Of a stretch of DNA of 64,000 bases, positions 1 through 14,251 are shown piece by piece. The translations under genes were made by a program, and so were the position numbers. The stretch's first letter is position 1; each line of letters opens with the position of its first letter. The notes under the pieces were generated by a model that was not told the origin of the DNA, ran no database searches, and saw only the letters and a program-made list of their open reading frames with translations. This DNA comes from Corinectria fuckeliana (lineage: Eukaryota; Ascomycota; Sordariomycetes; Hypocreales; Nectriaceae), in the NCBI GenBank assembly GCA_019137255.1, contig WPDH01000169.1, forward strand, positions 173,940 through 237,939, in the 5' to 3' direction.

Positions 1-3000
1 AAGTAGCAGACTGATTTAAATAAAGAGTGTTATATATATTAACAAATTATAAGACTAATATCCTTCTTATAACCCGCTTAAATATAATATCACCTATTAT
101 ACTAACTAGTACTACTAGATTAACTTAGCTAGTAGTATATTTAGCATAAATAGTTAATATCACTATTAAGATAGATATAAGAGATATTATAATAACTATA
201 GTAAGCGATATAAAGGTGTAAGAGGCTAGGCTGACAAAGATATTATTAGTATTTAGCACCTCTAGATTAAGCAAACTAGAGCTCTTATCACTATTAAGTG
301 CTATTATAATTAAATTAACTATCACACTTAATATATAGTTAGTGATAGTAGAAGCTATACTAGTTATAATACCTCCTAATAGTATAATAAAACTAGTAGT
401 CTCTATCCTTTTAGGCGGGTCTAAGTTATTCTTATCACTAGGCTGCTATAAAGGTTTATTACTTTAAGATATAACTGTTTTAAAAAGTGCGTCTAATATG
501 CTAGTTCCTTCTGTTATTATAATACTCTTTATTAAAATATAATAGCTTATAGTAAGAGTAGTAATAACTATAGGGAATATCTTAATAGTAATACTAGTTA
601 ACTATGTAATAATAGTAGTAGTAGTTTTTATCTCTAGAATTTCTAAGATATAGCTAACTAGCCTCTTATTCTCAGCAGGAATAGATATATTAGCTCTCCC
701 TCTTAAGATCACAGCTTAGCTACAGGTTAGGGCTAAGCTAGTATATTACCTTTAATACTATTAATACTAGTAAATTTATAGGTTACTATTTCTATACTAA
801 ATAATAATAGTGTTCTTACTTAGTATATCTTATAGAATAGTGAAATTATTAATTTGTTATCTATTATAAGAAATTAGGTTAAAGGAAAACTAAATAGGAA
901 GAAATACTAGATTAGAGAACTATATAGTTACTTTACACTGCTTATTAAGTGGCGAATTAATCCTGGCTTATAATTAGCTTAGCGCTATAGAGCGGCTTAG
1001 ATAACTAACAGAGCTAATACTGCTAAGACTCTAGCCTTAAGGGGGTTAAAGGGTGTATAAAAACACAGAGAGGACTGGCCTATAAGAGCTCTTAAACTGT
1101 GCATAGCTAGTTAGACAAAAGAATTAAGATATATTATAATTAAAATGTTTAAATCACTATTGTTATATTGTAAAGTGTGTGGTAACTAATAGAGCTAAAA
1201 GACTTATAAGAGCTCTCTAGTATAAGTATTTATATCTAGCACTATTATAGTATATATAGGTTCTAGTGAGAGGATTATTCTTAAGCGCCTAAATTTTAAT
1301 ACCTTATAATTATTAATATTAGGCCCTCTTAATTTAGGATATTAAGCGCTCTGTTTAGCGCTTCTCTTAGGCCTTACCTACCTTACTATCTACTTAAAGA
1401 GGTCTTCTCTCTCTACTGTAGATTTTATATTAAGTATTACAAATACTAGTTAAGATAATCACTATAGAGTTTTTTAATAATATCTTTACTAATATCACTT
1501 AAACTACTAAAATATATAATTTTAGAGACCTGTCTTACTTAGACTTTAATTTCTCTACCCTTACAAGTAGTGCTATATATATAGATCCTACTATCCTTAT
1601 AGTATTCTTAGTTAAAGTATAGCTGATAAACTTAGCAAGTGAGCTACTAAGGTATAAAAGCTACATACTATTCTATATAAGACTAGATATAAATAGTAAG
1701 AAGATAAAATAGTAAGCTTATATTAAAGCCTGAGTATATAAAGCTGACTAAGATAGGATACTTATAGTAATATCATCTTAACTAGCTGACCTAGAGTTAG
1801 CTATCTTAGCAGGGAATACTTAGCTAAACTATCTTAAGTTTAGCCTTAATACTACACTACTAAGAATTCTAAGAATAGCTAATAAATTTTATAATACTAT
1901 TAATAGTTTAAAAGATAGTCTAAAGGTCTTTATATATAGGCTAATAAATTATTTACTTAACTGTTATATTAAGAGTGATATTAAATCTAATACTAATATA
2001 TAACACAAACTATCTACACTAAGAACATACTAGACAGATTAGACCTAGCTTAAGAGTAGGAAGAGGTATAGTACTTATATATTAGTATAGTTAGTCATAA
2101 AGTTAATAATTTAATATAAATTTATCTAACTACACTATAAGCCTATAGTGGCCTAGTTAAACACAATTAAGTGATTTCCTATAGTAAGAAGCAGGCTAAT
2201 TATCTATCCTCTTAAGTGTGTAAAGATACTAGTGATATTCTTAGCTTTATATCAACCTAGAAGTACCTAAGTGACTAATAACAGCAGGCAAATTAAGACA
2301 AGAAAAATATAGCTTATATAAAAGCAGAAGTACTCACTTACTTATATACCTTTATTAGCTGTAATCCCTATTAGTAATATATTTTAGCACCTTTACGCAC
2401 TTAAGAGAATTTTCTTATTAAGCCTAGTAATATAGATAACTCTTCTTACTGCCTTCTTCTCGCTTTATGCAGATTAACACCTATATGAAGCTAGCTAATA
2501 ACACTATAACTACACCTTATATTAGGGAGATATATAAGGGTAAACACAGACTGTGATAATTATAGATTATAAATTGCTTTAGATATTTATAGTATATATT
2601 ATTTAGCGCCTTTTCGCTCTTATACTAAATATAAACCTAGTGCTTATAGTTCCTAAGAATAAGTGCTCGCTTTATTTTTAGGGTGGGATTATAATTAAGT
2701 TAGTCTCTATAAGCAGAGCCTAAGTTATTAGCTTTTATGCTAACAGGTAATACTAACTGCCTACTATTATACCTTACTACTAGCCTAAGATTAAAAGCAG
2801 AATATAGGTTTTTTGTCTAAAGTAATTTAGATAGCTATCCTCACTTAACTCTCACCTTACTATATATCTCTAGCTTAGTAATAAAAACCTTATTATAATA
2901 TCCTTTTTTAAACAATAGCTTTTATAACCTGTAAAGTGGTTAATTCTTTCTATTATAGTATTTTAGGTGTGTATACCTTTCTTTATTATAAAGACAAGCA

Positions 3001-6000
3001 TAATCATATTATTACTATATTTAAGTTCTATATAAATAATAACAGAGATATTAGATACTGGTTTTAAGCTCTCTTTTCAGATAACACTAAGTCTTCTAAC
3101 CCAGAAATAGTTAATATTTATTATACTCCTCTTATATCTATTACCTTTTCTTTAGCTTCTTATTATAGCTATATAGCTAATCCCTAGGTTAAGATTTATA
3201 ATAAGCTCTATTTACCTTCTAAGTACTATTATAAGCTTATTCTACATATTTTCTAATATACTACTAGCTACTAGTTTAAGCATATAAGATATACTGCCTT
3301 AGGACCTTTTCATATTAAAATAGAGTGGGAAAGTCTGTTACTAGCAGGGGAAAAGATAGATTATAATAAGAATCCTTCTTAAACTTTATCGCCTTTATAA
3401 TTGCCTTTACTAATTCTTAGCTAACTTAAGAATACTCTACTATTAGTAATACTTACAGAGAATCTTTAGAAGGATCTTAGTAAATACATATTAGTTATAG
3501 CTAGAGTATAATATATTTAGGGAAAGAATAGCACTTTTAATATATATCTATTATATTTTCTTGCTCTTTTTTATAAATATAGCGTAATATAAATCTTACT
3601 CTTATTTTAGCTAACTATATAATATAGCCACTTTCTTATATTTGTCTACTAATTAAACTTAGTTATATACTTAATAACTCTTTTAGCTAAAAAGTGTGTA
3701 TAGTGTATAGTATTATATAGTGGCTATATAGTTAGTATAAACTATTATGTTAGGATTAGTGTGATAAATATAATCTAATAGAAGATCACAAATACAGATC
3801 TGGCCCTAATTTCTTTAATTAGCTAATAATAAGTAATACGCAGATATCAGCTTAGTGCCTAGATTTGTTCTTAATTCCTATAGAGGTTACCTCTTAATTT
3901 CTTTAAGTCACCTTCTACTAGTCCTTTCTTAAGAAATCCTTTACATAACTACAGAGGGACTTTAGTATTATATAGAATCTAGATATAAGCCTAAAGAGCC
4001 TAATATTCCTGGTTAGTAATAGATTACAGATAGAAGAGGAAGGTATCTTACTAGGTGACTAAGCGCTAAGCTTAGCTAGAGATTTTTAGTGACTAACTAG
4101 TTACTTCTTACTTTAAGTATAGCAACTCTTGCCTTTAAGCGCGCTAGCTCTTCTTAATACATAATAAGCCTTATTATTATCTAGCTATAATTTTATACTT
4201 CTAAGATAAGTATAGTACCTAAGGCTTAACAACATAGTAGTCTTAGAGCTACTATAATAAAAAGAACTAATCTGTTCTATAAGAAGTATAGTATATCTAT
4301 TTGATTTTAGTTATTCTTATAAAGACTATAGTAGCATTTAAGGCTAAGAGGGCTATACTTTTATCTTTACACTTTTTAATAGATTTCAGATAAGCTCTTA
4401 TACTAACTGCTATAGCTTGTTTAATAGTATAACACCTGTTAGCTATTACTAAGATAGAGCAACTAGAACTAGATAAGTATAATACTAGTCTAGAGAATCC
4501 TTTAGAGCTAGAAGCTAAAAGCTGACTAGGACTCACTTCCTAAAGATCTAAATATAATAAGTAGGCCTGTTTTTTTAGGTACTTTTTATATTTCTTATAT
4601 ATTCTATAAAGTTTGCTTAGTCCTCTAGGGTGGCTAGTTTATAAGCGTGCTTAAAAAGCAGGCTATAGCTTATCTAACAGGTAAATAAATAAACAGTTAT
4701 AAGCTACCTATTAGCAAATATATATATTTATTAGTAAGGCTTATTTATTAGAATAAAACATATAATATGATTTAATTTAGAGCTATATATAGAATAAATA
4801 TATAATATAAACTAAGTGTCTAAACAAAGCTGTACTAGCACCTATTATAAGACTTATAACTATAGAGTTACTATATAGAGGGAATAGTAAACTATTCTAG
4901 ACTAGGCAGCCTTAATAATATGCTACTTAGACCTAGTAATTATTTTCCTTATAGAACTTCTAAACAACTAGTTTCTTAAATTATTTGTATTAAGAGTATT
5001 AAGTATAATAATATCTATAAGATAGTAAAGCTAAGTAAGAGAAAGACTATAAGATATAGTAGCATAAAAGTCTTAATTTCTCAGATAAGTATCTATCAGA
5101 CTGTATAGTATAATAATCTTTCTGTTAAACTTAACCTAGTAAATACTATCTATATTCTTCTATCTCTTAATAAGCTATATATTAAGCAGATTAAGATTTG
5201 CTCGCCTTAGGAAAGAGCGATAGATATTACTAAAATTAATAAACATAGCTTTACTATCCTTTAATTATCATATAGTAGGTTCTATAGAGTCTATACAGTA
5301 AAACTTAAACCCTCTTTTATAATACTTCTCTATTGCTTTTTCCACAGGCTTATTATTTAGAAAATAACTTAACTCTTATCACACAGCTTTCTTAGCACTA
5401 GCATAGTAATAGTATATATAGTTTATATACTATCTACTAATAAAGCACTATATATAGCTAGCGTAAAAGTCTTTTAAGAAGCTTAGACAGCTTTTAATAT
5501 CTAAGTAGTAACACCTAATAATTAACTAGACTAATTAGGGTCTGGATCTTATTTAGATAAGTTCTTATATTATACTAAATACCCCTCTAGTAGAATCTTA
5601 ATATAGTACTACAGCTTTTTAGCCCTAGTGTGTATCTAGCTTACTTAGCTTAACTGAAATCTGGCTAGACAAGGTTTATATAATAATATAGCTTTCCGCA
5701 AATTCTGCTTTCCTAATCTTATAAAAAGCTAGGAGGACTTCTTATAATATCTTTCCTATTAATACTAAGCCTTCTTCTAAGCCTATATTTAAGACCTAGA
5801 AGTAAAGCGATTTAAGCACTACTTGTTTAACTATCACACTCTTATTTTATAATAGAGCGGTAGTAATAGTATTACCCTTTAAATCCTAGGTAATACTATA
5901 AATAGAAAGAGTGTATACTATATCTATAACTAACTCTTTATAGCTAGGGATATAAAAATCCTAATTAGAGTTAACTATAGTATAACTAAGAATAAAAAAA

Positions 6001-7116
6001 TTAAGAGCGTGAGAGCTACTAATAATATATCCTAAGTTAAATATTACTATAAGTAAGGTAATAAGATACTTAAAAGTTTAGAAAAGATATCTTACTAGAT
6101 TAATTTTAGATATATAGTATTCTTTAATAATAGAATTACTAGAGAATATATTCTTAAGATCTAAGGTGTTACTAATATAGAGTTTATTAATAACTTTCTA
6201 GAGAGCTATAGCCTAAAACATATTATATATAATTTTTTTTAGATAATAAGTAAAAGTTAATTAACTATAACTAAGTCTAAGGCTATTTAAGTATAGATAT
6301 AATATTTAGATTAAGCGGGTAATAATAATTATTAAGTCTTATATTTAATTAGTAATAATATACTAGTATTATCTTTAGTATTAAGCGCTAAGTGGGGCTT
6401 TTAGGGTGGCACTAGTAGCTATTATGTTAGCTATCACCTAAAAAAAGAGCTATTAGTATCTTTATATAGCTAGAGAGGCGTAATATAGCCTGACTAGTAT
6501 TAAGTAAGTAGGATAGGAGGTGCTTACTAGTATACTAACCCTAGCTGCTCTTATCTTTACTAGTAGCCTAAAACTACTAGTATTTAATCCTTAGCTAATT
6601 AACTGTTTACTAGTAAGTATAGTTTTAGCAATTACTAGTATATATATGTTTAAGAGTGAGTACTATTAACTATTACTAGTAGCATAACTGTTTAAGTTTG
6701 CCTTATTACTAGTAATACTAATATTTATACTTGTCTTAACATATAGATACTAGTAGTCTAGTCCTTATAATAACTCTTTTAGTTTTAAGCCTTAGAGGTT
6801 AACTATTCTTATATAGCTTCTTATAATTTATAAAAAGAAGCCTCTTTATACTATAGCTAGTATAAAACCTTATAAACTATATTCTTAAGATTAATAAGCA
6901 TACACTTAACCTTAGAGCTCTTAATAATTACTACCTACTCGCTTATACTATTAGTCCCTTTTTATATATTACCATATAAGCCAGACCTTACCCTAGTCAC
7001 TATTAATACTCACCCTAATAAAACATACTTTTATGCCTACTAATATATTTATCTCGCCTCTTAATTATACCTTAATTTTTAATCCGCTCTAACTGTTTAA
7101 GCTTAAACTCGATTTA

Positions 7117-7833
7117 TTAATATTAGCTGCTATTAATTAGAGATAAAGCTAGACATCTAATAGGGTTTTTTAATACGCTTATATACTATATTATTAGCTC
7201 TGTTTTCTCTTTAATAGCTGCTAAAATACTAAGGCTTTATTTGCCTTACTATTATCTTATGTTAAGTTAATAATATTAGGGATAGAATTTTCTAAATTGC
7301 TAATTAAATATATATAACCTAAATTATAGAAAACACCTCTACCTATAGTAGTAGTCTTATCTTACTCTCTAATAGGACTTAGATAACTATCCTTCTTAAT
7401 AGTTTTAGCTATAAGTTAACTAGAAGAGGATTATATTATATAAGTTATATTATTCTTAACAGAAAACTCTAGGCTATTATTATTATAAAGTAGAGAAGGC
7501 TTAAAATATCTTAGAGAATTAGTCTTTATGCTTATACTTTCTGCTCTATTATAGATATATTATTATAAGAGATTAGATCTAACAGGAGAGGTACTCTTTA
7601 AGAGATTAGTACTAGTAAGAGGGTCTAGTAATATAGTAATAGAGTTTATAGAGATGCTAACAATAAGTCTAGCTACTACTATAATATAGCTGCTATCTTT
7701 CCCTAGAGAAAGAAGAGACTCTATATAAGCCTTCTTTAATAACTTATTATTAGGTAAAGTATATACTTACATTAGAGACTAAGTAGACTAGGAGTCTATA
7801 AGGAATAGAGAACTAATTCTTAAGAATGCTAAA
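7117..7833 (+). pseudogene. RIP-degraded coding frame, unknown family
   Basis: About 240 codons read in one plus-strand frame with every stop being TAA or TAG, as expected when CAA/CAG codons are hit by RIP. Codons such as GAA, GAG, AGA, AAG, GCT and CTA are used in a protein-like way, and a stretch around 7600-7760 (rich in R, E, L, F) looks like real protein. I recognise no transposase, integrase or reverse transcriptase motif. It may be part of a transposon; how far the frame extends upstream of 7117 was not determined. Confidence 0.35.
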
Positions 7834-8362
7834 AAGCTAATAGATTAAAAGAAGGTATATAGTAAATAGGAGAAGCTTAGGACTTGAAAAAATCAAGAAA
7901 TTATCCCTTTAAATAGTCTCTATTAGTAACCCTTACACACTTAGCGCCAGCTATTTATATCTATCCACAGGCTAAATATAGAACTTGATTTTATGCTTAT
8001 ATTATAGCCACTAGAGTCTCCTCTTAAGCTTACTAGTCTTAACACCTTACTTATCTTCTACCTATCCTAATAGGGCTTAACTTATCTCTACCTGTACTTA
8101 TTACTAAGAACTAGGCATTAGAAGACTACTATTTGCTAATATTAAGTTAAAAGGCTATCACTCTTTAGTAAGAGAATATCTAGAGTGACCTTATATTAGG
8201 CTATCTTTTTAGCTAAGGCTGTCCACCTTAGTTATATACTAGCTAATAACTATAATAGTATAAAGCTAATAGGCGTGTAATCACTCCTATTAGGGGGGGG
8301 ATTACCTGTAATATAAAGGGGGGGCCCTCTCTATCTCTAGAGTAGCTTAAACTTTATTCTTT

Positions 8363-8414
8363 TTTTATCTCTTATCTCTTATCTCTTATCTTTTATCTCC
8401 TATCTTCTATCTCT
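8363..8414. repeat. (TTATCTC)n pyrimidine-rich tandem repeat
   Basis: Seven to eight imperfect copies of a 7-bp TTATCTC-type unit. It lies just after a G-run segment (8290-8330) and about 150-200 bp before the long degraded frame starting near 8560, so it could be the untranslated leader of that element; this is inference. Confidence 0.6.
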
Positions 8415-8559
8415 AATTTTTTACTTCTTTCTTTTCTTATCACCTAGCTAAAAATAAATCTTATTACCCTTTTATAACTACCTTTATAGTATAATATTCC
8501 CCTAAATAATCATCTTATTAATAATATAACTTCTCCCCACTCTTTACTATTACCTTATA

Positions 8560-10050
8560 GATCTTCCTTTAAGGCTAATAGTCTTAAATATATTAATCCT
8601 TATGATCTTTAGCTAACTTTAAAGTCTCTTAATACCACCTAGACTAAGCTAGACTATAATATTAACATAATCAGCCTTAACTAGGCAGCTAGTGTAAGCT
8701 ATCTCTCTTCTAAATCTTAAGAGCGCCTAGCTGATATTACTAACAATCTAGGTAATTATTAGCTACTTAAAGACTACTTTAACTATATAAATGCTTTCTT
8801 ATCTAGATTTTCTAGTAGTGTTAATATTAGTTATACTATAAGCTTTACTAATTACTAGTAAGCCTTTTTTAAGACTTTAGTCTAAGTGGAAAAGTCCTGT
8901 TAGGCAGATAGACTATATATAGATTCTAGTGATAGTAATAATCTTATTAAATATTAGCTCCCCTTAGATATAAACCTCTCTCTGTCTAAACTAACTCTAT
9001 CTAAAGAGTAGATAATTAAAATCTTCTTAGATAATAGTAAGTTTATATAAGATAAGATTAGTCTAACTCTTTTAAATTATTATAATAAAGTTATAGTAGA
9101 ATAAGAAGATTACCAGGCTATAACTAAGAGTCCTAACAATTTAATAGCAGACCTTTAGCTATTATAACCTACAGCTAGTAACAAACCTAACACACTATAA
9201 GAAGATTACTAGGCTACAACTAAGAGTCCTAACAATTTGATAGTAAACCTTTAGCTATTATAACCTACAGCTAGTAACAAACCTAATATACTATAAGAAG
9301 ATTACTAGGCTGTAACTAAGAGTCCTAACAATTTGATAGCAGACTTTTAGCTATCACAACCTGCAGCTAGTAACAAACCTAATACACTATAAGGAGATTA
9401 CTAGGCTGCAACTAAGAGTCCTAACAATTTGATAGTAGACCTTTAGCTATTATAACCTACAGCTAGTAATAAACCTAATATACTATAAGGAGATAACCAG
9501 GCTGTAACTAAGAGCCTTAGTGGTGTAATAACAGACCTTTAGTTATTATAGCCTGTAATATATAATAGTAGGATTAACTACTTAGCAGTATATATTAACC
9601 TCACAGAATCTAATAATAAATATAGACTTATAGGTAATAATAAAAATACGCTCACTAAGTTTAAAAATAAAGATAAGTTACTACTGTTTTATATTCTTTA
9701 CGAAAGGATAAGACAGTTAAGATAAGCTTATTAGGCTAAGCAGCTATAGGAGATTAATAGAGGTATTCTATTATTATAAGAGCTATTAATATATATTATA
9801 TATATAACCTAGGGTCTTAATTTAAGTTAATTTAGAAATCTAGAATTTACTATTATAAGCGAATATCTCTCCCTCCTCTTTAATAATATTATATATAGTA
9901 AAGACTAACTTAATTTATTATATACTACTAACTTAGATACTATAGTTATATATAATCTAATAGTAGGTATTTCAGTTTAACTATAACTAGTACTATTATG
10001 CTCCTTTTAAGAGAAGGATAGGTAATATATATCTGTCTAAGTCTATATAT
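8560..10050 (+). pseudogene. RIP-degraded transposon ORF with 32-aa tandem repeats
   Basis: Roughly 495 codons can be read in one plus-strand frame; interruptions are TAA or TAG, the products of C-to-T change at CAA/CAG. The frame enters a five-copy 96-bp repeat at 9105 without losing register and continues past it to about 10050. The N-terminal part is hydrophilic with Asn, Ser and Leu-rich stretches, the part after the repeat has KQLQEI- and RQLRQA-like stretches suggesting helices. No zinc knuckle, protease or polymerase motif was seen. A gag-like or accessory protein of a transposon is the simplest guess, but the family is not recognised. Confidence 0.45.
9105..9584 (+). repeat. 96-bp tandem repeat, five copies, in frame
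   Basis: Copies start at 9105, 9201, 9297, 9393 and 9489, exactly 96 bp apart, the last one more diverged. Each encodes 32 residues in the surrounding frame, with a core of E/G-D-Y-Q-A-x-T-K-S-P-N-N-L-I followed by A-D-L-Q-L and ending near S-N-K-P-N-T-L. Differences among copies are mostly C/T and G/A, as RIP would leave. Spacing in a multiple of three and a preserved frame show that it grew while the sequence still coded. Confidence 0.9.
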
Positions 10051-11315
10051 AAAAGGCCTCCCCCCCCCCTCTTCCCCCTAAAAACCTATAGCTATTCTTA
10101 TTCTTCTCTCTTAATATTAATATCTATCCTCACCTTAGTTTAACTATCTTACTAGGATGATTAGGCTACTATAAGTTCTTATATATATACCTTAGAAAGT
10201 TAAGTTTATTATTAACTTTACTAAGAAGTATATTAAGGATTTCTAACAATTTAGTACTATAGATTAGGAGATAAAACTACTCTTAAATATATTACCTTTT
10301 TATAACTTTTAGCTTACTTTTAATAACTCCCTATTTTATACTCTAATAAGCAGTATATATATATATATCACTCTATTATATCTTACTACCACCTAGGGAA
10401 AGTCTAATATTATCTCTCTGCTCTTAAACTTCTTAGATATTAATAGTTAGAGACGCTATAGTAGCCTTAATACTCTTTTTCTAGCTCTCTACTATTAACA
10501 CTTTAGCACTACTAAGCTGCTTCTTAAGTATTAAGCCCACCTAAGTTGCCTAGGCGGCTATAATACTTTTTATACTATAGTAATATATAGACTTAAGGAT
10601 AAGATTATTTAGTTTGTTTAGGAGTTTAAGGTTAACCTAGATGTTAAAGATATAGATAGGGTAACACTTATTATATATGCTTTTTGTTTACTAGAGAAAG
10701 AGGCATATAATATAATCTGCCTTCTTTTCTCTCTTAGGGTAAAAAAGGGATTAGTAATTAGTAATAGCTATTAGTTATACGCTAAGCTTACTATATTAAT
10801 AGGAAAGTATAAACTAGCAGTATAGTTAAAAATAATAGAGGATAATAATACTTTAAGTGATATAACTAATTTTAAATAGTTTTTATATCTTTACTACTTA
10901 TATCTAAACTTAATTATCCTAAATATAATTCTTATTATGTTTTATAACTTAGAACTTTTTGTTTTTATAATTATCTTTACTTTTAGCCTTCTTATCCTAC
11001 TTCTATTCTATAGAGTCCTCTATATTATAAGGGTTTTACTAGTTATAACCTTTTAGCCTTTTAAACTCTTCCTATAGTACTAATATATTCTTCCTCTTTC
11101 TAGATAGCTATTATCTACTGCCTATCTTATTCTAACTATTAGTCACTACTACTCTAAGAACTTCCTAGCTCTTATTATAAGCCCCTCTTATATAAAAGAC
11201 CTAATTATCTTACCCTTAGATTTGATAATACTAGCCTTACTAACTACACTTAGGGCATAATATATAACAACTAAACTAATCTAAGTAGCTATAGTTAAAA
11301 TAGGTATTAAATCCT

Positions 11316-12915
11316 TTTAGTGTAAAAAAGCTTAAGTAAAAGAGATAGTATACTATCTTTATAGAAGTCAGGTTTAGTATATTAACTATATTATAGTATT
11401 ATAAAATATAACTACTCTAAGCTGCTTTTCTAGCCTTAATCTTTACTTTACCTTTACCTAGCTTATAGCACTCTAGGCATATAAATTAGTTACTAAATAT
11501 GTCTTTATAGCAGTCCTAAATATATCTGTTAAGGCTCTATTTGTTATAAAAGCTAAGACTATAATATATTAGATATTAGGGTTTTACTAATACTCTTATA
11601 TCACTCTCTACATTTATGTTATTATTTCTCTAAGAGACTAGTTTAATAGCAGCCTCTAGCAGCAACTCTTACAAGTATACTACTAATTTTGTTAAAAGGG
11701 ATATATAGCTTATCTTATCTATAAAGAACTATATAATATAACCTATAACTATACTACTTACCTTATAGAACTTAATACACAGGTTAGTAATAAAAGTGTT
11801 AATAAGATGCCTAGTTAGTTTTCCTTACAGTAAGTTTTTAAAATACTTATAGCACCTTTACTATATAAGAAGTCTCTCTAGGTTATTTCTAATATACTAA
11901 ATACATCTTATAATCTTTTTACTTTCTTCTGATTTAAGTGTTAAAGTTTTAAGCCTTACCCTAAGCTGACTAATATCTTATCTGTTTTTAAACCTATCTA
12001 AGTCTTATTTTATAATATATATAAAAGCCTATAAATCACACTTTAAACAGGTATTTTATATTATACTAAGAAGCTTATTACTCTTACTAGCTTAGTTACT
12101 AAATAAAACTTTTATTAGACCTTCTCTTATATATACTAGCTAGTAACTAGTTTTATAAACGCTTATAGAATATAAGAGGATAAAATTATAAAGAGCTAAA
12201 GTTAGTTATCTTATATAAAACATTCCTCTATTAGCTACAAATTAAGAACTCTTTAGTAGTTACTTACTATCTAGCTTTCTAGCTATACCTACTCTTAGCG
12301 AATAAGAATATAGATTTTTAAGTATACTAGTAATAAAGAGAGTCTTATTCTAAATATCTTAGAATTAGTAATAAGATAGTAGAATAAGTTCTTTCTTTAG
12401 AATTTTATTATACTATTTAAACACAGAAAAGTTAACCCCCTCTCTAAGTTAGTAGTCTAATAAGAGGAGCTTTTTAAAAGAGTAGTATCCTATAAAGAAA
12501 GTATTATCTATAATAGCCCTGCTAAGAATCTTAGTAAGAAGATAGAGAGGTTTATAAGAAACAAATATAATAGAGAATTTAAGTCTGTTAAGAAGTGTTA
12601 GTTAAGCGCTATAAGATTTAACTAAGAAGAAAAGAGAGTACCTACTTATTCTGTTAGTCTCTGCGAATATAATCTTATTATTACTTAACTTAATAGATTA
12701 TAATAACTATAATAAGATAAATCTCTTAAGAGTTATAAGAGTGTTAGATATATATAATCTCCACATCTTAGTATCTCAGTCTAAGAAAGCTTTTTAGTCT
12801 CTAGCTACTAATCTCGCTAAGAATAATAACAGTATAAAAAGCTAGACGTAAGGTCAGACTATAAGTAATATTTAGCGTCTTATTCTAAAGTGTATATAGG
12901 ATAAGTAGTAGGTCT
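11316..12915 (+). pseudogene. RIP-degraded long coding frame, unknown family
   Basis: About 530 codons read in one plus-strand frame where stops are TAA or TAG plus one TGA (from CGA or TGG). The frame is rich in Q-derived stops, aromatic residues and basic clusters; around 12430-12700 it reads as a charged, helical segment with K-K, E-E and R-F-N patterns. It follows the repeat-bearing frame by about 1.3 kb on the same strand, so both may be ORFs of one element. No catalytic motif (DDE, YxDD, HHCC) could be matched. Weaker same-strand reading may continue to about 13380. Confidence 0.4.
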
Positions 12916-13751
12916 TTTATTATTACTTCTGCTTTTTTAAAAGTCTAGTTAAGTTAAAAATCTAATTTTCTAGCCTTACTACTAATCTACTATATTAAGA
13001 ATTAGTAAGAAGATATTACTAATATAAGTTTTATTATCTTACCCTACTAATCTTATAAACAGTAGAGTTCTAGCTTTATCTCTTCTAGAAAGAATAAGTA
13101 AGTATTATAAACTATATATTACCTAGCTTATATTAATATTATAGCTTTATTATATTCTTATTAGTAGCTATAACTAGAGTTAACTATATATCTTCTAGAG
13201 TTACTATATATCTAACAGTTTATACCTTTTCCTATTCTTTTAGTCTTAAGTATAAATAAAGTATAACAGACTAGTTAATATACTATCTTAAGAAGGGTTA
13301 AAAAAATAGTTTAGTAGTTACTTCCCTTCTTATATAAATATTAACCTAGACTTATTTAGTATTATAGCTTATATACTTAGTATAGCTAAATAGTTATATT
13401 AATAATTAACTTATAGTATAAAATAATTAAAAAGGTAAGAAAAATAGTATATACTTCTGCTAGTACTATTATATATCTTTAATTTCTTTTACTCTTCTCT
13501 CACTAAAGAACTAAGACTTATCTAAAGGATTTTACTTATATTTTTTAATTATCTAATAGATACTTTCTTTATTTTTATCCCTAAATATACCCTCTCTAGG
13601 CTATAATAGATAAAATAGCTACTTAAATAAAATATTATATTTACTATCTAAGAGCTCCTCTAGAAGCCCTAAGGCTATCTTAAAAGATAGTAAGATAAAA
13701 ACATATAATTTAAGGTAAGATAAAACAGTTAGTAAAATAATTAATATATAA

Positions 13752-13752
<1 letters not shown>

Positions 13753-13784
<32 letters not shown>
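13753..13784. repeat. (TA)16 microsatellite
   Basis: A pure alternating TA run of about 32 bases inside the AT-rich block. Confidence 0.9.
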
Positions 13785-13788
<4 letters not shown>

Positions 13789-14251
13789 GATAAGAGAGGG
13801 GGAGACTTAGTAAAAAGAAGAAAATCTTAAGAGAGAGAAGATAAGAGATATAAAGCTAAGAATACTAAGAATACTATACTATTTAGGATTAAAAACAGAA
13901 AATCAGTAAGATATACTAGACCCCTAAAAATACTACTAACCCTTTGCCTAAAACCTTAGGCACTACTTATATTACTAATTCTTAGTACTATAAAAGAGAT
14001 AGCGCTTAGAAGCTTAATAGAGGGGAGTATAAGTAAGCTCTTATACTAGGTACTAAGTGTAGAAGATAGTAGAGGAGTATAATTACTACCTCCTTAGCGC
14101 TTATAGTGAACTATACTAGTTAACAGAACAGAAAACAGTCTCTATATTAAGCCTAAGCCTGCTGTTTTTCTTATAAAATAAAGCAGGTTAGGTAGCACTA
14201 GTTATATAGGTACCTTTAGTAAAACCTCAGGTTAGTTTAAAAAGTAGATAA

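Larger units (their letters stand above)
1..14240. repeat. AT-rich RIP-degraded transposon block (left)
   Basis: The block is strongly AT-rich, dominated by TA, TTAG and CTAT words and poor in CG, CA and TG, the footprint expected of repeat-induced point mutation (C to T on both strands, preferring CA). No intact gene is visible. Several stretches keep one frame open except for TAA/TAG, i.e. codons derivable from CAA/CAG; these are listed separately. Some short open stretches (for example 125-325 and 4297-4536 on the minus strand) are not supported as genes. Several elements of different ages are probably nested here, but I could not delimit them. 1-7100 holds nothing I can name. Confidence 0.85.

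Noticed and set aside
4297..4536. 79-residue minus-strand frame in the left AT block
   Set aside because: No transposase motif, RIP-like composition; length is not surprising over 14 kb.
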